Shown here one piece after another: positions 17,535 to 27,291 of a DNA stretch of 64,000 nucleotides. The notes below the pieces were generated by a model. It ran no database searches. It worked only from the letters and a program-made list of their open reading frames with translations, and was not told the origin of the DNA. The position numbers and the translations under genes are program-made. The DNA is taken from assembly GCF_003952725.1 (NCBI RefSeq), contig NZ_CP032509.1, forward strand, positions 1,016,001-1,080,000. The letters run 5' to 3'. The stretch is from Georhizobium profundi (GTDB lineage Bacteria; Pseudomonadota; Alphaproteobacteria; Rhizobiales; Rhizobiaceae). Every line of letters starts with the position of its first letter. Within the stretch, counting starts at the first letter, position 1.

Positions 17535-19035
17535 CGGGCACCATCCTGTCGAGCATGCGGGCAGAGGAGATGACGCCGGGCAGGCCGGCGCCTGGATGCG
17601 TGCCAGCACCGACGAGGTAGAGGTGTTCAGCGGCGTCGCTGCGATTGTGCGGGCGAAACCAGGCGCTCTGGGTCAGGATGGGCTCGAGCGAGAAGCCGGA
17701 GCCATAGGGCGAGAGATAGCGCTCGGCAAAGTCATCGGGAACGGCAATCGCCTCGGTTACGATCTCGTCCCGCAGACCCGGCAGCAGGGTCGATGACAGA
17801 CGTTCGACGATGGCGTCGCGGCGTCTTGCCGTCGCTTCCTGCCAATCGATGTCGGCGCCGAGATGGGGCACGGGCGTCAAGGCATAGAAGGCATCGCATC
17901 CGGAAGGCGCAACGGATGGATCGCTGGCACTCGGGCGGTGCAGATAAAGGCTGAAATCCTCCGTCAGCGGACGGCGCTTGAAGATGTCGTTCAGCAGGCC
18001 CTCATAGCGCGGCCCGAGCAGGATGGTGTGGTGGCCGACATCGTCATAGCGTCGCTTGGTGCCGAAATAGAGGACGACCAGCCCCATGGAATAGCGCGAC
18101 TTCACCAGCCGCTTCGCCTGGCGTTGGCCATTGGGAAGGAGGGCGCTCGTCACGGCGGGATCGGCATTTGAGATGACGATATCGGCATCGAGCCGCGTGC
18201 CGTCGGACAGCCGGACACCGGAAACCTTGCCGTCCGTTATCGTGATCGCTGCGACTTCGCTGCGCGTGACCGCGAGATTGCCCTGTCCTCGGATGAGCTT
18301 CACCAGTCCATCGACGATCTGGCTGACACCGCCTTGCGGATAATGCACGCCCCAACGGCGTTCGAGCGATGGGATCAGGCAGTAGATCGCCGGCGCGCTC
18401 AAGGGGTTGCCGCCGATGAGTAGCGGGTGAAAGCTCAGCATGGTGCGTAGCTTAGGGTGCTTTACATGCGCCGAGACGAGGCCGAACACCGACCTGTAGC
18501 CCTGGAGCCGCAGCAGGTCCGGTGCGATGCGCAGCATGTCCGTGACGGTCGAAAACGGCTGGTCGGCAAGCTGCTCGAAGCCGAGCGCCATGATCTCGTC
18601 ACTGAGCTTCATGAAGCGGCGATAGCCGGGCAGGTCGTCGGCATTCACGCGCCGTACTTCCGCTTCCATAGCATCGCTATCATCGGAGCAGGCGATCATG
18701 TCGCCGTCGTCGAAGCGAAGCTTGTAAAACGGCTTCAGGCGAAGCATCTCCACATCGTCCTGCATGCGCTTGCCGCAGAGCGTCCACAGTTCCTCGAAAA
18801 GATGCGGCGCCGTGACGATCGTCGGGCCGCGGTCGAAGGTGAAGCCGTCCTGTTGGATGACGCCGGCGCGGCCGCCAAACTCGTCGAGCCGCTCGAGCAC
18901 GGTTACGCGGTAGCCGCGTGCCCCCATGCGAACCGCCGCGGCAAGGCCACCGAAACCGCTGCCGATGACGATGGCGTGGGGACGCTTGTCGTCAGCGGCG
19001 AGCTGGGGGCGTTGATTGTCCACGACGGTCAGCAT
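17512..19035 (-). CDS. crtI: Phytoene desaturase
   Basis: A 507-residue CrtI-type FAD enzyme. The N-terminal FAD motif AIVIGSGFGGLAAAVRMG begins near residue 21, followed by FGGRAGVIQQDGFTFDRGP, and the C-terminal signature is LYLVGAGTHPGAGLPGVISS. It introduces three or four double bonds into phytoene to give neurosporene or lycopene. The ATG lies directly next to the bchO stop and the 3' end overlaps crtB. Confidence 0.97.
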   Translation of the reverse strand: MLTVVDNQRPQLAADDKRPHAIVIGSGFGGLAAAVRMGARGYRVTVLERLDEFGGRAGVIQQDGFTFDRGPTIVTAPHLFEELWTLCGKRMQDDVEMLRLKPFYKLRFDDGDMIACSDDSDAMEAEVRRVNADDLPGYRRFMKLSDEIMALGFEQLADQPFSTVTDMLRIAPDLLRLQGYRSVFGLVSAHVKHPKLRTMLSFHPLLIGGNPLSAPAIYCLIPSLERRWGVHYPQGGVSQIVDGLVKLIRGQGNLAVTRSEVAAITITDGKVSGVRLSDGTRLDADIVISNADPAVTSALLPNGQRQAKRLVKSRYSMGLVVLYFGTKRRYDDVGHHTILLGPRYEGLLNDIFKRRPLTEDFSLYLHRPSASDPSVAPSGCDAFYALTPVPHLGADIDWQEATARRRDAIVERLSSTLLPGLRDEIVTEAIAVPDDFAERYLSPYGSGFSLEPILTQSAWFRPHNRSDAAEHLYLVGAGTHPGAGLPGVISSARMLDRMVPDAVAFKR

Positions 19036-19974
19036 CTATCGATCCTCGCTCGGTTCGCGTCTGCCCGTTCGCGCTGTACCCGTTGCGATGCCGGCATCGA
19101 GTGCGAGATGCCGGAGCAGGCGCGCCGCTTCGTCGGGATGTTCCTCGTGATAGAGATGGCCTCCCTCATCGAGGATGAGCGCCGTGATTGCCGGAGACAG
19201 CGCGGTGACCGACTGGCTGTCGGCGTAGGGCACAGCCTTGTCGCCTTTCGTCGCGACCAGCATGGTCGTCGTCGTGAGCTTGGCAAGGTCGGTGTTGAGG
19301 CTTTCCAGATCCCAGTTGGCCATCATGCCGAGCGTGCCCGCCACGTGGCCGGAATGGCGAAAGAGGGCGCGATAGAGCGCAACACCTGCGGGCTCGATCG
19401 TGGAACCGGTGCCGGCGAGCAGCCTTCGGGTGGCATCCATGCTTTCCGCCCGCCAGGCAAAAAGCTTGGGCGCTATGGGATTGATGAAAAGCAACCGCGC
19501 CAGCGGCCCGTAAATGCCGGAGCCGGCGATCGGGCGAATGGCGGCATTGAAGCCGACGATGAGCTTGCATTGCGGCAGTCGCCCGTCGATCGCCATGCGC
19601 AGCAGGATCGCCGCGCCTGCCGAGTGGCCGGCCGCACAAACGATAGCAAGCTTGAGCTCGCCAATCAGTGCCGTGAGCGCGCGCGCCATTCCGGACAGTG
19701 TGAGATCGTGCTGGCCGGCACCGCGTGTAAAACCGTGGCCGGGCAAGTCTGGCACGATCACCGTGAAATCACGCGCGAGGTCGGGCAGCATGTGGCGAAA
19801 GCTGTGGCTTGCCGCGCCCGTGCCATGGATGAGCAGCAGCGGAGGACCGCTGCCTGCAATCTGCATGTGCCAGGTGAGCGCGCCGGACCGCACGAACCGG
19901 CTGTGCTCCCGGTTCGGCCAGTCTCTGCCGAGCACGTTCCAGTCCGGATAGCGGTGGATGGAGAGCGCGTTCAT
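19036..19974 (-). CDS. bchO: Alpha/beta hydrolase BchO (magnesium-chelatase accessory)
   Basis: A 312-residue alpha/beta-fold hydrolase. Oxyanion region LLLIHGTGAASHSF, nucleophile elbow AAGHSAGAAILL (Ser) and late His in DEGGHLYHEEHP give a complete triad setting. BchO is found with bchI and bchD in most PGCs and is taken to help Mg insertion, though its substrate is not known. It starts 6 bp after bchD and ends flush with crtI. Confidence 0.92.
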   Translation of the reverse strand: MNALSIHRYPDWNVLGRDWPNREHSRFVRSGALTWHMQIAGSGPPLLLIHGTGAASHSFRHMLPDLARDFTVIVPDLPGHGFTRGAGQHDLTLSGMARALTALIGELKLAIVCAAGHSAGAAILLRMAIDGRLPQCKLIVGFNAAIRPIAGSGIYGPLARLLFINPIAPKLFAWRAESMDATRRLLAGTGSTIEPAGVALYRALFRHSGHVAGTLGMMANWDLESLNTDLAKLTTTTMLVATKGDKAVPYADSQSVTALSPAITALILDEGGHLYHEEHPDEAARLLRHLALDAGIATGTARTGRREPSEDR

Positions 19975-19980
19975 GGCCGT

Positions 19981-21777
19981 TCAATGCGGCCTGGTATTGG
20001 AGGATTGCCGATCAATTCGGCTGCGCACGGCAAAGCTCAGATCCTGCGCGCGGCCGGCGGGAAGCGGCAGATACTCGCCGCCCATGGCCCGTGCAAGATC
20101 GGCTGCATGTTCGCGCGGGCGCCGTGCCGTATCGACCAGAACGCTCGAGAGGCCGGCAAGCCGGAACGCGGCGGCCATGCGGCGCGTGTCTGCCTCGGCG
20201 CGCTCGCGCCCGGCGGTGCCATCGAGCGCAATATTGGCACGGCCGTCGGTCATCAGGATGGTGATCGCGTTCTGACCTCGCTCCGCAGCCTTGCCGGCAA
20301 GGAGACGAGCAAGAGCGAGGCCGCCGGCAAGCGGCGTCGGGCCGCCGCCAGCCATGGCGACGAGCGCGCGCCGTGCGCGCAGCAGCGAGCGGGTGGGGGG
20401 CAGAACGATCTCGGCTTGCGCGCCCCTGAAGACGATCAACGCCACGGAGTCGCGCCGGGCGTAGCACTGGCCAAGGAGCGTCTCGATCGCGCCTTTCGCC
20501 TCGCCGAGCCGTGTGTGGGCAGATGACCCTGACGCATCGACAGCGAAAATCGCGAGCGTTTCCGAGGGCGCGGAAAAGCGGGTATAGCGAAAGTCCTCGC
20601 GCTGGATCGCGATGGGCCGATCGGTCGTAACATTCGAGGACGTCGCTGTCCGCCGGATCGTCTGCCATGGAACCGCAGCGCGCAATGTTGCGACGATATC
20701 CAGCGTGCTACGACCATTCTCAGGTCGCGGCCGGGCAGCCAGACGTCGACCTCGGCTTACCGATCGTTGGCTCGCTCCGCGCTTTCCGGAGGATGCGCCA
20801 CCGCGTGCGCCCCGGGCTGCGGTTGCGGCTTGAAGCACGTCTTCCGGCAGATAGGCGTCGAGGATGTCGACCGCGATTGTTTCGTCGGCGCCGGCATGTT
20901 CCGAATCTTCCAGATCCTGCGGCAGGTTTTCGGCTTGATTGCGCTCGGGTTCAGATTCGGCTGCCGTGTCGTCGGGTTGTGGAATGTCCTGTGTCTCCGG
21001 GTTTTCACCACGGTCGTCTTCGGCGGCGATCGGGGTGAGACCGAAGACAAGACCGACTGCTTCACGCAGAGACTCGGTGCTGGCGGTAGCTTCTCCATCC
21101 AGATGCGCGAGGATGCGGGTCACGTTCAGAAGATGCGATGGCGCACGCATGGAAGATCGGTTGAGGGCGAGGGCCAACGCGCAGCAAGCCTCCATCACCG
21201 GCTCCGGCACTGCGACCTCGCGTGGGGTTTCCTGAGGTGCTGCCAGCGCCGAGGCGATATCACCCGGTTTTACAGGCAAGCGGCCCTTGGAAAGCTCCAG
21301 CGTCAGCGCGACGCGATCCAGCAGGCAGGGATGGACGGCTTCGTCCGAAAGACCCTCGTCGAGCAACAGAACTGCGAATTCGCGCCGATCGATCGCCGCA
21401 GCGATCAATGCGGCCTGCAGCGCTGTCAGCCTTTCCGCCATGGCAATGACCAGGATGCCGCCCTTGGCACGTGACAACATCCCCGATCGTGCAACCAGTT
21501 CGCGTTGCGCGAGCGTCGCGGCGAGATCATATCCATCGACAAGATGATCGTCGGCGATCGATGGCGTCATGCGCAGCCAAGGCAGCTGTTTAGAGATGCG
21601 CGACTGCAGAAATTCGATTGCCGCGTCACGCACCGGCCCGGCCTGCGACTTCAGATGTATCCCGCCGAGCAGAAACGGATCCGTGGCGAAGACATCCGCC
21701 GCCCTCGCGACAGCCGACCAGATGTCTGGTGCATCCGGCCGCTCAAGCATCGGGAGATCGCCGGTGTCGGCTGTCAC
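19981..21777 (-). CDS. bchD: Magnesium chelatase subunit D
   Basis: A 598-residue ATPase-like subunit. The N-terminal AAA-like half lacks a Walker A motif, as usual for BchD. A middle acidic and basic linker (about residues 255-370) follows. The C-terminal VWA/integrin-I domain has a MIDAS motif DASGSS at about residue 412, then GGGPTPLAGGL and ILMTDGRAN. GTG at 21777 overlaps the bchI stop (GTGA). With BchI and BchH it inserts Mg into protoporphyrin IX. Confidence 0.96.
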   Translation of the reverse strand: MTADTGDLPMLERPDAPDIWSAVARAADVFATDPFLLGGIHLKSQAGPVRDAAIEFLQSRISKQLPWLRMTPSIADDHLVDGYDLAATLAQRELVARSGMLSRAKGGILVIAMAERLTALQAALIAAAIDRREFAVLLLDEGLSDEAVHPCLLDRVALTLELSKGRLPVKPGDIASALAAPQETPREVAVPEPVMEACCALALALNRSSMRAPSHLLNVTRILAHLDGEATASTESLREAVGLVFGLTPIAAEDDRGENPETQDIPQPDDTAAESEPERNQAENLPQDLEDSEHAGADETIAVDILDAYLPEDVLQAATAARGARGGASSGKRGASQRSVSRGRRLAARPRPENGRSTLDIVATLRAAVPWQTIRRTATSSNVTTDRPIAIQREDFRYTRFSAPSETLAIFAVDASGSSAHTRLGEAKGAIETLLGQCYARRDSVALIVFRGAQAEIVLPPTRSLLRARRALVAMAGGGPTPLAGGLALARLLAGKAAERGQNAITILMTDGRANIALDGTAGRERAEADTRRMAAAFRLAGLSSVLVDTARRPREHAADLARAMGGEYLPLPAGRAQDLSFAVRSRIDRQSSNTRPH

Positions 21778-22802
21778 GCGACTGCAACCGATATGGAGGC
21801 GATCGCGCGTTCGACACGGATCGACGAGCCGCTTTCGTCCATCGGATCGCGGCGGAGACGATGCCGCAGGCAGGATGGGGCAACGGCCAGAAGAAGTTCG
21901 GGCGTGACACGTTCGCGCTGTTCGTAGGCTGCAAGCGCACGGGCTGCCCGCATCATGGTCAACTCGCCACGCGAGCCATCGATGCTGAGCTTGATGGCGA
22001 GACCGGCAGCAATCTCGAGGATTTCATCGCCCACGGCGATTTCGTTCAGTTCCGCGCGGGCCTTGAGGATACGTTTGCCAAGCGCAGCGTCCTTGCGGGC
22101 CCAGCTGTCGAGAAACTGCGCGGGATCGCGCTCGAACGCATCACGTCGCTTCACCACCTCGATGCGCTCCGCGATATCGGTGGGCGATGTCACGTCGAGC
22201 GACAGGCCGAACCGGTCGAGCAGCTGCGGCCGCAACTCGCCCTCTTCGGGATTGCCGCTGCCCACCAAGACGAAGCGCGCCGGATGGCGCAGGCTCAGCC
22301 CGTCGCGCTCGATGAGGTTGACGCCCGATGCAGCGACATCGAGCAACAGGTCTACGAGGTGGTCCTCCAGGAGATTGACTTCGTCGACATAGAGGAAGCC
22401 GCGATGGGCGGCTGCCAGCAGTCCCGGCTGAAACGTCTTCTTGCCCTGAGTGAGCGCGGCCTCGATGTCGAGGGCGCCGGCGACCCGGTCTTCGCTCGCG
22501 CCGAGAGGCAGATCGATGACTGGAATTGGGCGCTTGTCGACCTTCAGGCGTGCGTTCGAATTGCGCTGGCAATCCGGGCAGCCGGCTGTCGGCGCATCCG
22601 GATCGCAGTTGAAGCGACAGCCGAGCACCGTCTTGATGGGGGGAAGGAGGGCCGCCAGCGCGCGCACGGCCGTGGATTTGCCGGTCCCCCGATCGCCGAG
22701 GACCAGCACGCCGCCGATTGCTGGATCGATGGCCGCCAGAAGCAGCGCGCGCTTCATTTCGTACTGACCGACAATGGCGCTGAACGGATAGGTCTGTGGC
22801 AT
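21774..22802 (-). CDS. bchI: Magnesium chelatase ATPase subunit I
   Basis: A 342-residue AAA+ motor of Mg chelatase. Walker A GDRGTGKS lies at residues 36-43, Walker B in [14 protein letters not shown], and sensor region [21 protein letters not shown]. The 39-residue insert with CxxC (CPDC) after strand 2 is typical. First gene of bchIDO-crtIB-orf59; a PpsR site lies 54-71 bp upstream, in a 128-bp gap shared with dxs. Confidence 0.97.
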   Translation of the reverse strand: MPQTYPFSAIVGQYEMKRALLLAAIDPAIGGVLVLGDRGTGKSTAVRALAALLPPIKTVLGCRFNCDPDAPTAGCPDCQRNSNARLKVDKRPIPVIDLPLGASEDRVAGALDIEAALTQGKKTFQPGLLAAAHRGFLYVDEVNLLEDHLVDLLLDVAASGVNLIERDGLSLRHPARFVLVGSGNPEEGELRPQLLDRFGLSLDVTSPTDIAERIEVVKRRDAFERDPAQFLDSWARKDAALGKRILKARAELNEIAVGDEILEIAAGLAIKLSIDGSRGELTMMRAARALAAYEQRERVTPELLLAVAPSCLRHRLRRDPMDESGSSIRVERAIASISVAVA

Positions 22803-22829
22803 CCGCGTCTCTCTTTTCGAGTGTCCAAC

Positions 22830-22847
22830 TGTATGTCGACAGTGACT
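22830..22847. promoter_or_regulatory. Degenerate PpsR half-operator near bchI/dxs
   Basis: TGTATGTCGACAGTGACT matches TGT-N12-ACA with one mismatch (ACT). It lies exactly 8 bp from the perfect site at 22856, the same spacing as the bchC pair. Confidence 0.5.
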
Positions 22848-22855
22848 GTATTATA

Positions 22856-22873
22856 TGTCAATCTGAATTGACA
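22856..22873. promoter_or_regulatory. PpsR/CrtJ operator in bchI-dxs gap
   Basis: TGTCAATCTGAATTGACA is an exact TGT-N12-ACA palindrome in the divergent gap. It may control bchIDO-crtIB, dxs, or both. Confidence 0.87.
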
Positions 22874-22930
22874 TACCCAATCGTCCATCGGCGGTCACGG
22901 ATTGTCGGAGGTCATGAGGCCGGGAGAGCC

Positions 22931-24886
22931 ATGATGAGCAGCAGGAAAATGCCTTCACCAACGCCGCTTCTCGATCAGGTGACCGAGCCCCGTGATATGA
23001 AGCGGCTGAGCGACAGGCAATTGCGCCAGCTGGCCGACGAACTCCGGCGCGAAACCATAGACGCGGTTTCGGTGACGGGCGGCCATCTCGGTGCGGGGTT
23101 GGGTGTCGTGGAGCTGACGGTTGCGATCCACGCGGTGTTCGACACGCCGAAGGATCGTCTGATCTTCGATGTCGGCCATCAATGCTATCCGCACAAGATA
23201 TTGACGGGCCGGCGCGATCGGATTCGGACCTTGCGCAAGGGCAACGGACTGTCCGGCTTCACGAAGCGCTCGGAAAGCCCCTATGACCCGTTCGGCGCCG
23301 CCCATTCGTCCACATCCATTTCGGCAGGGCTAGGCTTCGCCGTCGGCCGCGATTTCCAGGGCAGCGACGACCATGTCATCTGCGTGATCGGCGACGGGGC
23401 CATGTCTGCCGGCATGGCGTATGAGGCGCTCAACAATGCCGGCGCGCTCGGCAGCCGGCTGATCGTGATCCTGAACGACAATGCCATGTCGATCGCGCCG
23501 CCTGTCGGTGCGATGTCGAAATACCTTGCCCGGCTCTATGCCGCACGGCCCTTGCAGGACCTAAAGTCGGCTGCGCGCAACGCTGTCGACCATTTGCCGC
23601 CGCCGCTGAGGGAAGGCGCGCGGCGCGCCCGCACGCTCGTCAAAGGGCTGGTGCCCGGTGCGACGCTGTTCGAAGAACTCGGCTTTTCCTATGTCGGCCC
23701 GTTCGACGGACATGACCTTTCGCAGATACTGCCCATCCTCAGGACCGTGAAGGAGCGGTCGGACGGCCCCGTTCTCCTTCATGCCATCACCCGCAAGGGC
23801 AAGGGCTACCGGCCGGCCGAGGAAGCAGCTGACAAGTACCATGGCGTTTCCAGTTTCGACGTCGCCAGCGGAACTCAGGTCAAGAGCGTGGCCAAGGCGC
23901 CGTCCTACACGAAGGTGTTCGCCGATGCGCTGATCCAGGAAGCGGAGCGCGATGCGTCCATTGTCGCGGTCACGGCCGCCATGCCGGATGGCACCGGTCT
24001 CGACCGCTTTGCCAAGCGCTTTCCGTCGCGCATGTTCGACGTGGGCATTGCCGAGCAGCATGCGGTGACCTTCTGCGCCGGTCTCGCCGCATCCGGCATG
24101 AAGCCGTTCTGCGCAATCTATTCGACCTTCCTGCAACGTGGTTACGACCAGATCGTGCATGACGTTGCCTTGCAGCGTCTGCCGGTGCGCTTCGCCATCG
24201 ATCGTGCGGGGCTCGTCGGCGCCGATGGGCCGACCCATGCGGGATCCTTCGATCTCGGCTATCTGTGCAACCTGCCGGATTTCACCGTCATGGCGGCGAG
24301 CGATGAGGCAGAACTGGTGCATATGGTGGCAACGGCGGCAGCGCTGTCCGACGGTCCTTCGGCGGTGCGCTATCCGCGTGGCCAAGGCACAGGCGTCGAG
24401 ATGCCGCGCGTCGGCCAAGTGCTCGAAATCGGACGTGGCCGGATCGTGAAGGAAGGCACGCAGATCGCGCTTCTGTCGCTCGGCACCCGCCTGCAGGAAT
24501 GCCTGGCAGCGGCCGAACGGCTCGACGCGATGGGTCTTTCCACGACGGTTGCCGATGCACGCTTCGCCAAGCCGCTCGACGAAGCACTGATCCTGTCGCT
24601 GGCGCGCGAACACGCGGTGTTGATCACGATCGAGGAGGGCGCACGCGGCGGGTTCGGTGCGCATGTGCTGCATCTGCTTGCGGAGCGTGGCATCCTCGAC
24701 CGCGGCTGTCGCATCCGCACGCTGACCTTGCCCGATCGCTTCATTCAGCAGGACAAGCCGGAGGCGATGTATGCGGAAGCCGAACTCGATCGCACCGCCA
24801 TCCTCGCCGCGGCCGAAGCCGCCATCGGCCTCGGCACGATCGAGCGCCAGCCGGAAATCGTGCGGTTGCATCGGCTGCGGGAATAA
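22931..24886 (+). CDS. dxs: 1-deoxy-D-xylulose-5-phosphate synthase
   Basis: A 651-residue thiamine-diphosphate enzyme that joins pyruvate and glyceraldehyde 3-phosphate, the first step of the MEP isoprenoid route. Motifs seen are [18 protein letters not shown], the TDP motif [18 protein letters not shown], and [18 protein letters not shown] and [14 protein letters not shown] in the pyrimidine domain. ATG at 22931 (or 22934) follows a GGGAGAG sequence. Divergent from bchI across a PpsR operator, so isoprenoid supply is probably co-regulated with pigment synthesis. A second housekeeping dxs may exist elsewhere. Confidence 0.95.
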   Translation: MMSSRKMPSPTPLLDQVTEPRDMKRLSDRQLRQLADELRRETIDAVSVTGGHLGAGLGVVELTVAIHAVFDTPKDRLIFDVGHQCYPHKILTGRRDRIRTLRKGNGLSGFTKRSESPYDPFGAAHSSTSISAGLGFAVGRDFQGSDDHVICVIGDGAMSAGMAYEALNNAGALGSRLIVILNDNAMSIAPPVGAMSKYLARLYAARPLQDLKSAARNAVDHLPPPLREGARRARTLVKGLVPGATLFEELGFSYVGPFDGHDLSQILPILRTVKERSDGPVLLHAITRKGKGYRPAEEAADKYHGVSSFDVASGTQVKSVAKAPSYTKVFADALIQEAERDASIVAVTAAMPDGTGLDRFAKRFPSRMFDVGIAEQHAVTFCAGLAASGMKPFCAIYSTFLQRGYDQIVHDVALQRLPVRFAIDRAGLVGADGPTHAGSFDLGYLCNLPDFTVMAASDEAELVHMVATAAALSDGPSAVRYPRGQGTGVEMPRVGQVLEIGRGRIVKEGTQIALLSLGTRLQECLAAAERLDAMGLSTTVADARFAKPLDEALILSLAREHAVLITIEEGARGGFGAHVLHLLAERGILDRGCRIRTLTLPDRFIQQDKPEAMYAEAELDRTAILAAAEAAIGLGTIERQPEIVRLHRLRE

Positions 24887-24909
24887 GCCGTTCGATCCGC
24901 GTAGGGAAG

Positions 24910-25188
24910 TCAGAAAACGCCGACGGCCAGATGTGCCCAAATCGTGAGCGCGACCAGGATCGCGGCGGCGCTTGCCGCAACGCGCGCTCTCGTCCCAGGC
25001 AATAGCCTCACCGACATCTCGATCGCCAACCACACGAAGGCCAGGATTGCGGCTGCGGCCAGGAAATCCTCCACTCCCCAGACGATGTCGGTCGATACCG
25101 TCATGGCCAGCGCCGGGAGGAAAAGCATAGCGACAGACACGACGGCAAATGCGCCTCGCCAATGTCCGAGTTTGATCATTGAGGGCAT
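24910..25188 (-). CDS. Small three-helix membrane protein, function unknown
   Basis: A 92-residue protein with three hydrophobic segments (about residues 13-30, 38-60 and 68-91) and only a few charged residues between them. ATG at 25188 has GGAG 7 nt upstream; an in-frame ATG 9 nt later is also possible. It is convergent with dxs (23-bp gap). I do not recognise the family. Good codon structure and clean helices support it as real. Confidence 0.65.
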   Translation of the reverse strand: MPSMIKLGHWRGAFAVVSVAMLFLPALAMTVSTDIVWGVEDFLAAAAILAFVWLAIEMSVRLLPGTRARVAASAAAILVALTIWAHLAVGVF

Positions 25189-25254
25189 CTCACCGCTCCG
25201 CCCAGCGGGCCAACCGCATCAGGCAGGCCAATCGTCGCTGCATATGACGTTGCT

Positions 25255-25287
25255 CTGTGGCATTTCGGAGATTGTGAACCGCCACAG
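25255..25287. repeat. Inverted repeat in divergent intergenic region
   Basis: CTGTGGC (25255-25261) and GCCACAG (25281-25287) flank a 19-nt loop in the 170-bp gap between the small membrane protein and the 123-residue gene. It could be an operator or chance. Confidence 0.3.
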
Positions 25288-25358
25288 GCAATGATGACAT
25301 CTGTATCTGCGCTGCACGGTCCTCGATCATGCCACCTGTCGCGTCGGAGGATCATTGA

Positions 25359-25730
25359 ATGACGGTCAAGAAGGCATCTGTCTTACTCGATTATTGCAGC
25401 TTCTACATCTCTGGTATCGATGGAGTGAGGATTCCCCTCGATCACGACTTACGCGGGGTTGTGTCTACTGAAGATTGCATAAATGTCAGCGCTCTTCCCT
25501 GGAACGAAGGGGAGACGACTGTAACGCTTGCCCGTTTCGAAGAACTGCAGCCACAGGCTGTTCCGCCGAGATTTGACGGTACGCTCAATACGCCTGACTA
25601 TCGCGTGGACCTCTTCGACGCGAACATCCCGGAAATTCTTTTTATGGACGTTCCTAGCACGCGGACAAGGGTGCGCATCTGGATGAACCGTCCGCTCCAC
25701 CCGGATAACGTGATCGTGGCGCTGGGGTGA
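25359..25730 (+). CDS. Hypothetical protein, 123 residues, atypical composition
   Basis: ATG at 25359 has GGAGGA 7 nt upstream and the frame ends at 25730. The protein is soluble, acidic to neutral, without signal peptide or helix; it looks like a small mainly beta-strand fold. The DNA is clearly less GC-rich than its neighbours, with AT-ending codons such as TTA, ATT and AAT. It sits alone between a membrane-protein gene and tRNA-Arg, so it may be foreign DNA. I do not recognise the family. Confidence 0.6.
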   Translation: MTVKKASVLLDYCSFYISGIDGVRIPLDHDLRGVVSTEDCINVSALPWNEGETTVTLARFEELQPQAVPPRFDGTLNTPDYRVDLFDANIPEILFMDVPSTRTRVRIWMNRPLHPDNVIVALG

Positions 25731-25850
25731 CCGGCACTATTGCCTTGGGTCTGGCCATGCGGAAGTTACCCGCTGGTCGGTATGCGATTGTCCTCCATGT
25801 CCGAGGTGCAAAAGTATTACCGACGTCTCCGGGCTGCAAAGTTCCGAGTT

Positions 25851-25926
25851 TGGTGATCCCGGCAGGATTCGAACCTGCGACACCAGGATTAGGAATCCTG
25901 TGCTCTATCCCCTGAGCTACGGGACC
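25851..25926 (-). tRNA. tRNA-Arg (anticodon CCT)
   Basis: On the minus strand the 76 nt fold as a standard cloverleaf: acceptor GGTCCCG/CGGGATC, D-stem GCTC/GAGC, anticodon stem CAGGA/TCCTG with loop TTCCTAA (anticodon CCT, reads AGG), T-stem GCAGG/CCTGC with TTCGAAT loop, discriminator A and encoded CCA. Confidence 0.97.
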
Positions 25927-25971
25927 ACGCGGGTCTTTCCATAATCGAGACCGCGGCGTTCGCCAAGGGGT

Positions 25972-27135
25972 TCAGGCGGCCAGGCGGGTCTCGGCGAGGC
26001 GGACCCAGTAGGAGATGCCGTGGGGGATCGCCTCGTCGTTGAAATCGTAGCGGGGGTGGTGAAGGCCTGCGGTGTCGCCATTGCCGATGAAGATGAAGGC
26101 GCCCGGCCGGGCGTTCAGCATATAGGAGAAATCCTCGCCACCGAGTGTGGGTGCCACGTCGCCATCGACATTGTCATCGCCGGCGATCGTCGCCGCCGCC
26201 TGGATGGCGTGATCGGTCTCCTCGGCATGGTTGAAGGTGACGGGATAGTTGCGGTCGTACCAGATGGAGACCGTCGCGGCATGGGCGGCTGCTATGCCTT
26301 CGGTGATCTGGCGGATGCGCGCTTCGCCAAGATCGCGGTTGTGATCGGACAGCGACCGCACGGTGCCGGAGAAGACCGCCTCTTCCGGGATCACGTTGTG
26401 CGCAAAGCCCGCCTTGAACTGCGTGACGGACACGACGATCGCATCGACCGGATCGGCATTGCGCGAGGCGATCATCTGCAACGCCTGCACCATCTGCGCG
26501 GCGATGACGATCGGATCGATGGTCTCGTGGGGCATGGCCGCATGGCCGCCGCGCCCCTTCACCGTCACGCGGAACTCGTCCGTCGCCGCCATGATCGGGC
26601 CCTTGCGGGTCGCGAACGCGCCGACGGGAAGGCCCGGCAGATTGTGCATGCCGTAGACTTCGGCGATCTGGAAGCGCTCCATCATGCCGTCTTTCACCAT
26701 CTCATTGCCGCCGCCGCCGCCTTCCTCCGCGGGCTGGAAGATGACTGCCACGGAGCCTTGGAAATTGCGGGTATCGGCAAGATATTTCGCGGCGCCGAGA
26801 AGCATGGCGGTGTGGCCATCATGGCCGCAGGCATGCATCTTCCCGGCGGAACGCGACGCCCAGTCCTTGCCCGTCTGCTCGGTGATCGGCAGCGCATCCA
26901 TATCGGCTCGAAGGCCGATCGTCCGGCCCTCGCCGTTGCGGCCGCGGATGATGCCCACGACACCCGTGCGGCCGAGCCCCGTTACCACTTCGTTGCAGCC
27001 GAATTCCCTGAGCTTGCTTTCAACGAAGGCCGCAGTTTCGTGCACGGCGAAAAGGATTTCCGGATGCTGGTGCAGATGACGGCGCCATCCCGCGACTTCT
27101 TCCTGCAATTCGGCGGCGCGGTTGAGGATGGGCAT
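25972..27135 (-). CDS. M20 family amidohydrolase (hippurate hydrolase-like)
   Basis: A 387-residue M20D peptidase/amidohydrolase. Metal-ligand segments are visible: GLRADMDALPITEQ, KMHACGHDGHTAMLLGAA, FQPAEEGGGG and PTLGGEDFSYML. The dimerisation domain carries VKGRGGHAAMPHETIDP. Such enzymes hydrolyse N-acyl amino acids such as hippurate or IAA conjugates; the substrate here cannot be told. ATG at 27135 has AAGGA upstream; a start at 27192 would add 19 unlikely residues. It stands alone between tRNA-Arg and the divergent D,D-carboxypeptidase. Confidence 0.93.
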   Translation of the reverse strand: MPILNRAAELQEEVAGWRRHLHQHPEILFAVHETAAFVESKLREFGCNEVVTGLGRTGVVGIIRGRNGEGRTIGLRADMDALPITEQTGKDWASRSAGKMHACGHDGHTAMLLGAAKYLADTRNFQGSVAVIFQPAEEGGGGGNEMVKDGMMERFQIAEVYGMHNLPGLPVGAFATRKGPIMAATDEFRVTVKGRGGHAAMPHETIDPIVIAAQMVQALQMIASRNADPVDAIVVSVTQFKAGFAHNVIPEEAVFSGTVRSLSDHNRDLGEARIRQITEGIAAAHAATVSIWYDRNYPVTFNHAEETDHAIQAAATIAGDDNVDGDVAPTLGGEDFSYMLNARPGAFIFIGNGDTAGLHHPRYDFNDEAIPHGISYWVRLAETRLAA

Positions 27136-27291
27136 GAACGATCCTTGATTTTTTGTGCAAGGCCACGAGATGGCAGCCGGTTCGGTCGCCAATATGTGGA
27201 CCTCGGGAGCGTCCGGATCAACGATCTTTTTGCCACGGTGGCGCCATATAGGTTAAGTACGGCCTTCGGCTTCGCCGCCACTGTCCAAGGA

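Noticed and set aside
26020..27291. N-terminal extension of the D,D-carboxypeptidase frame
   Set aside because: This part is antisense to the M20 amidohydrolase; the real protein begins with a signal peptide at about 27292-27301.
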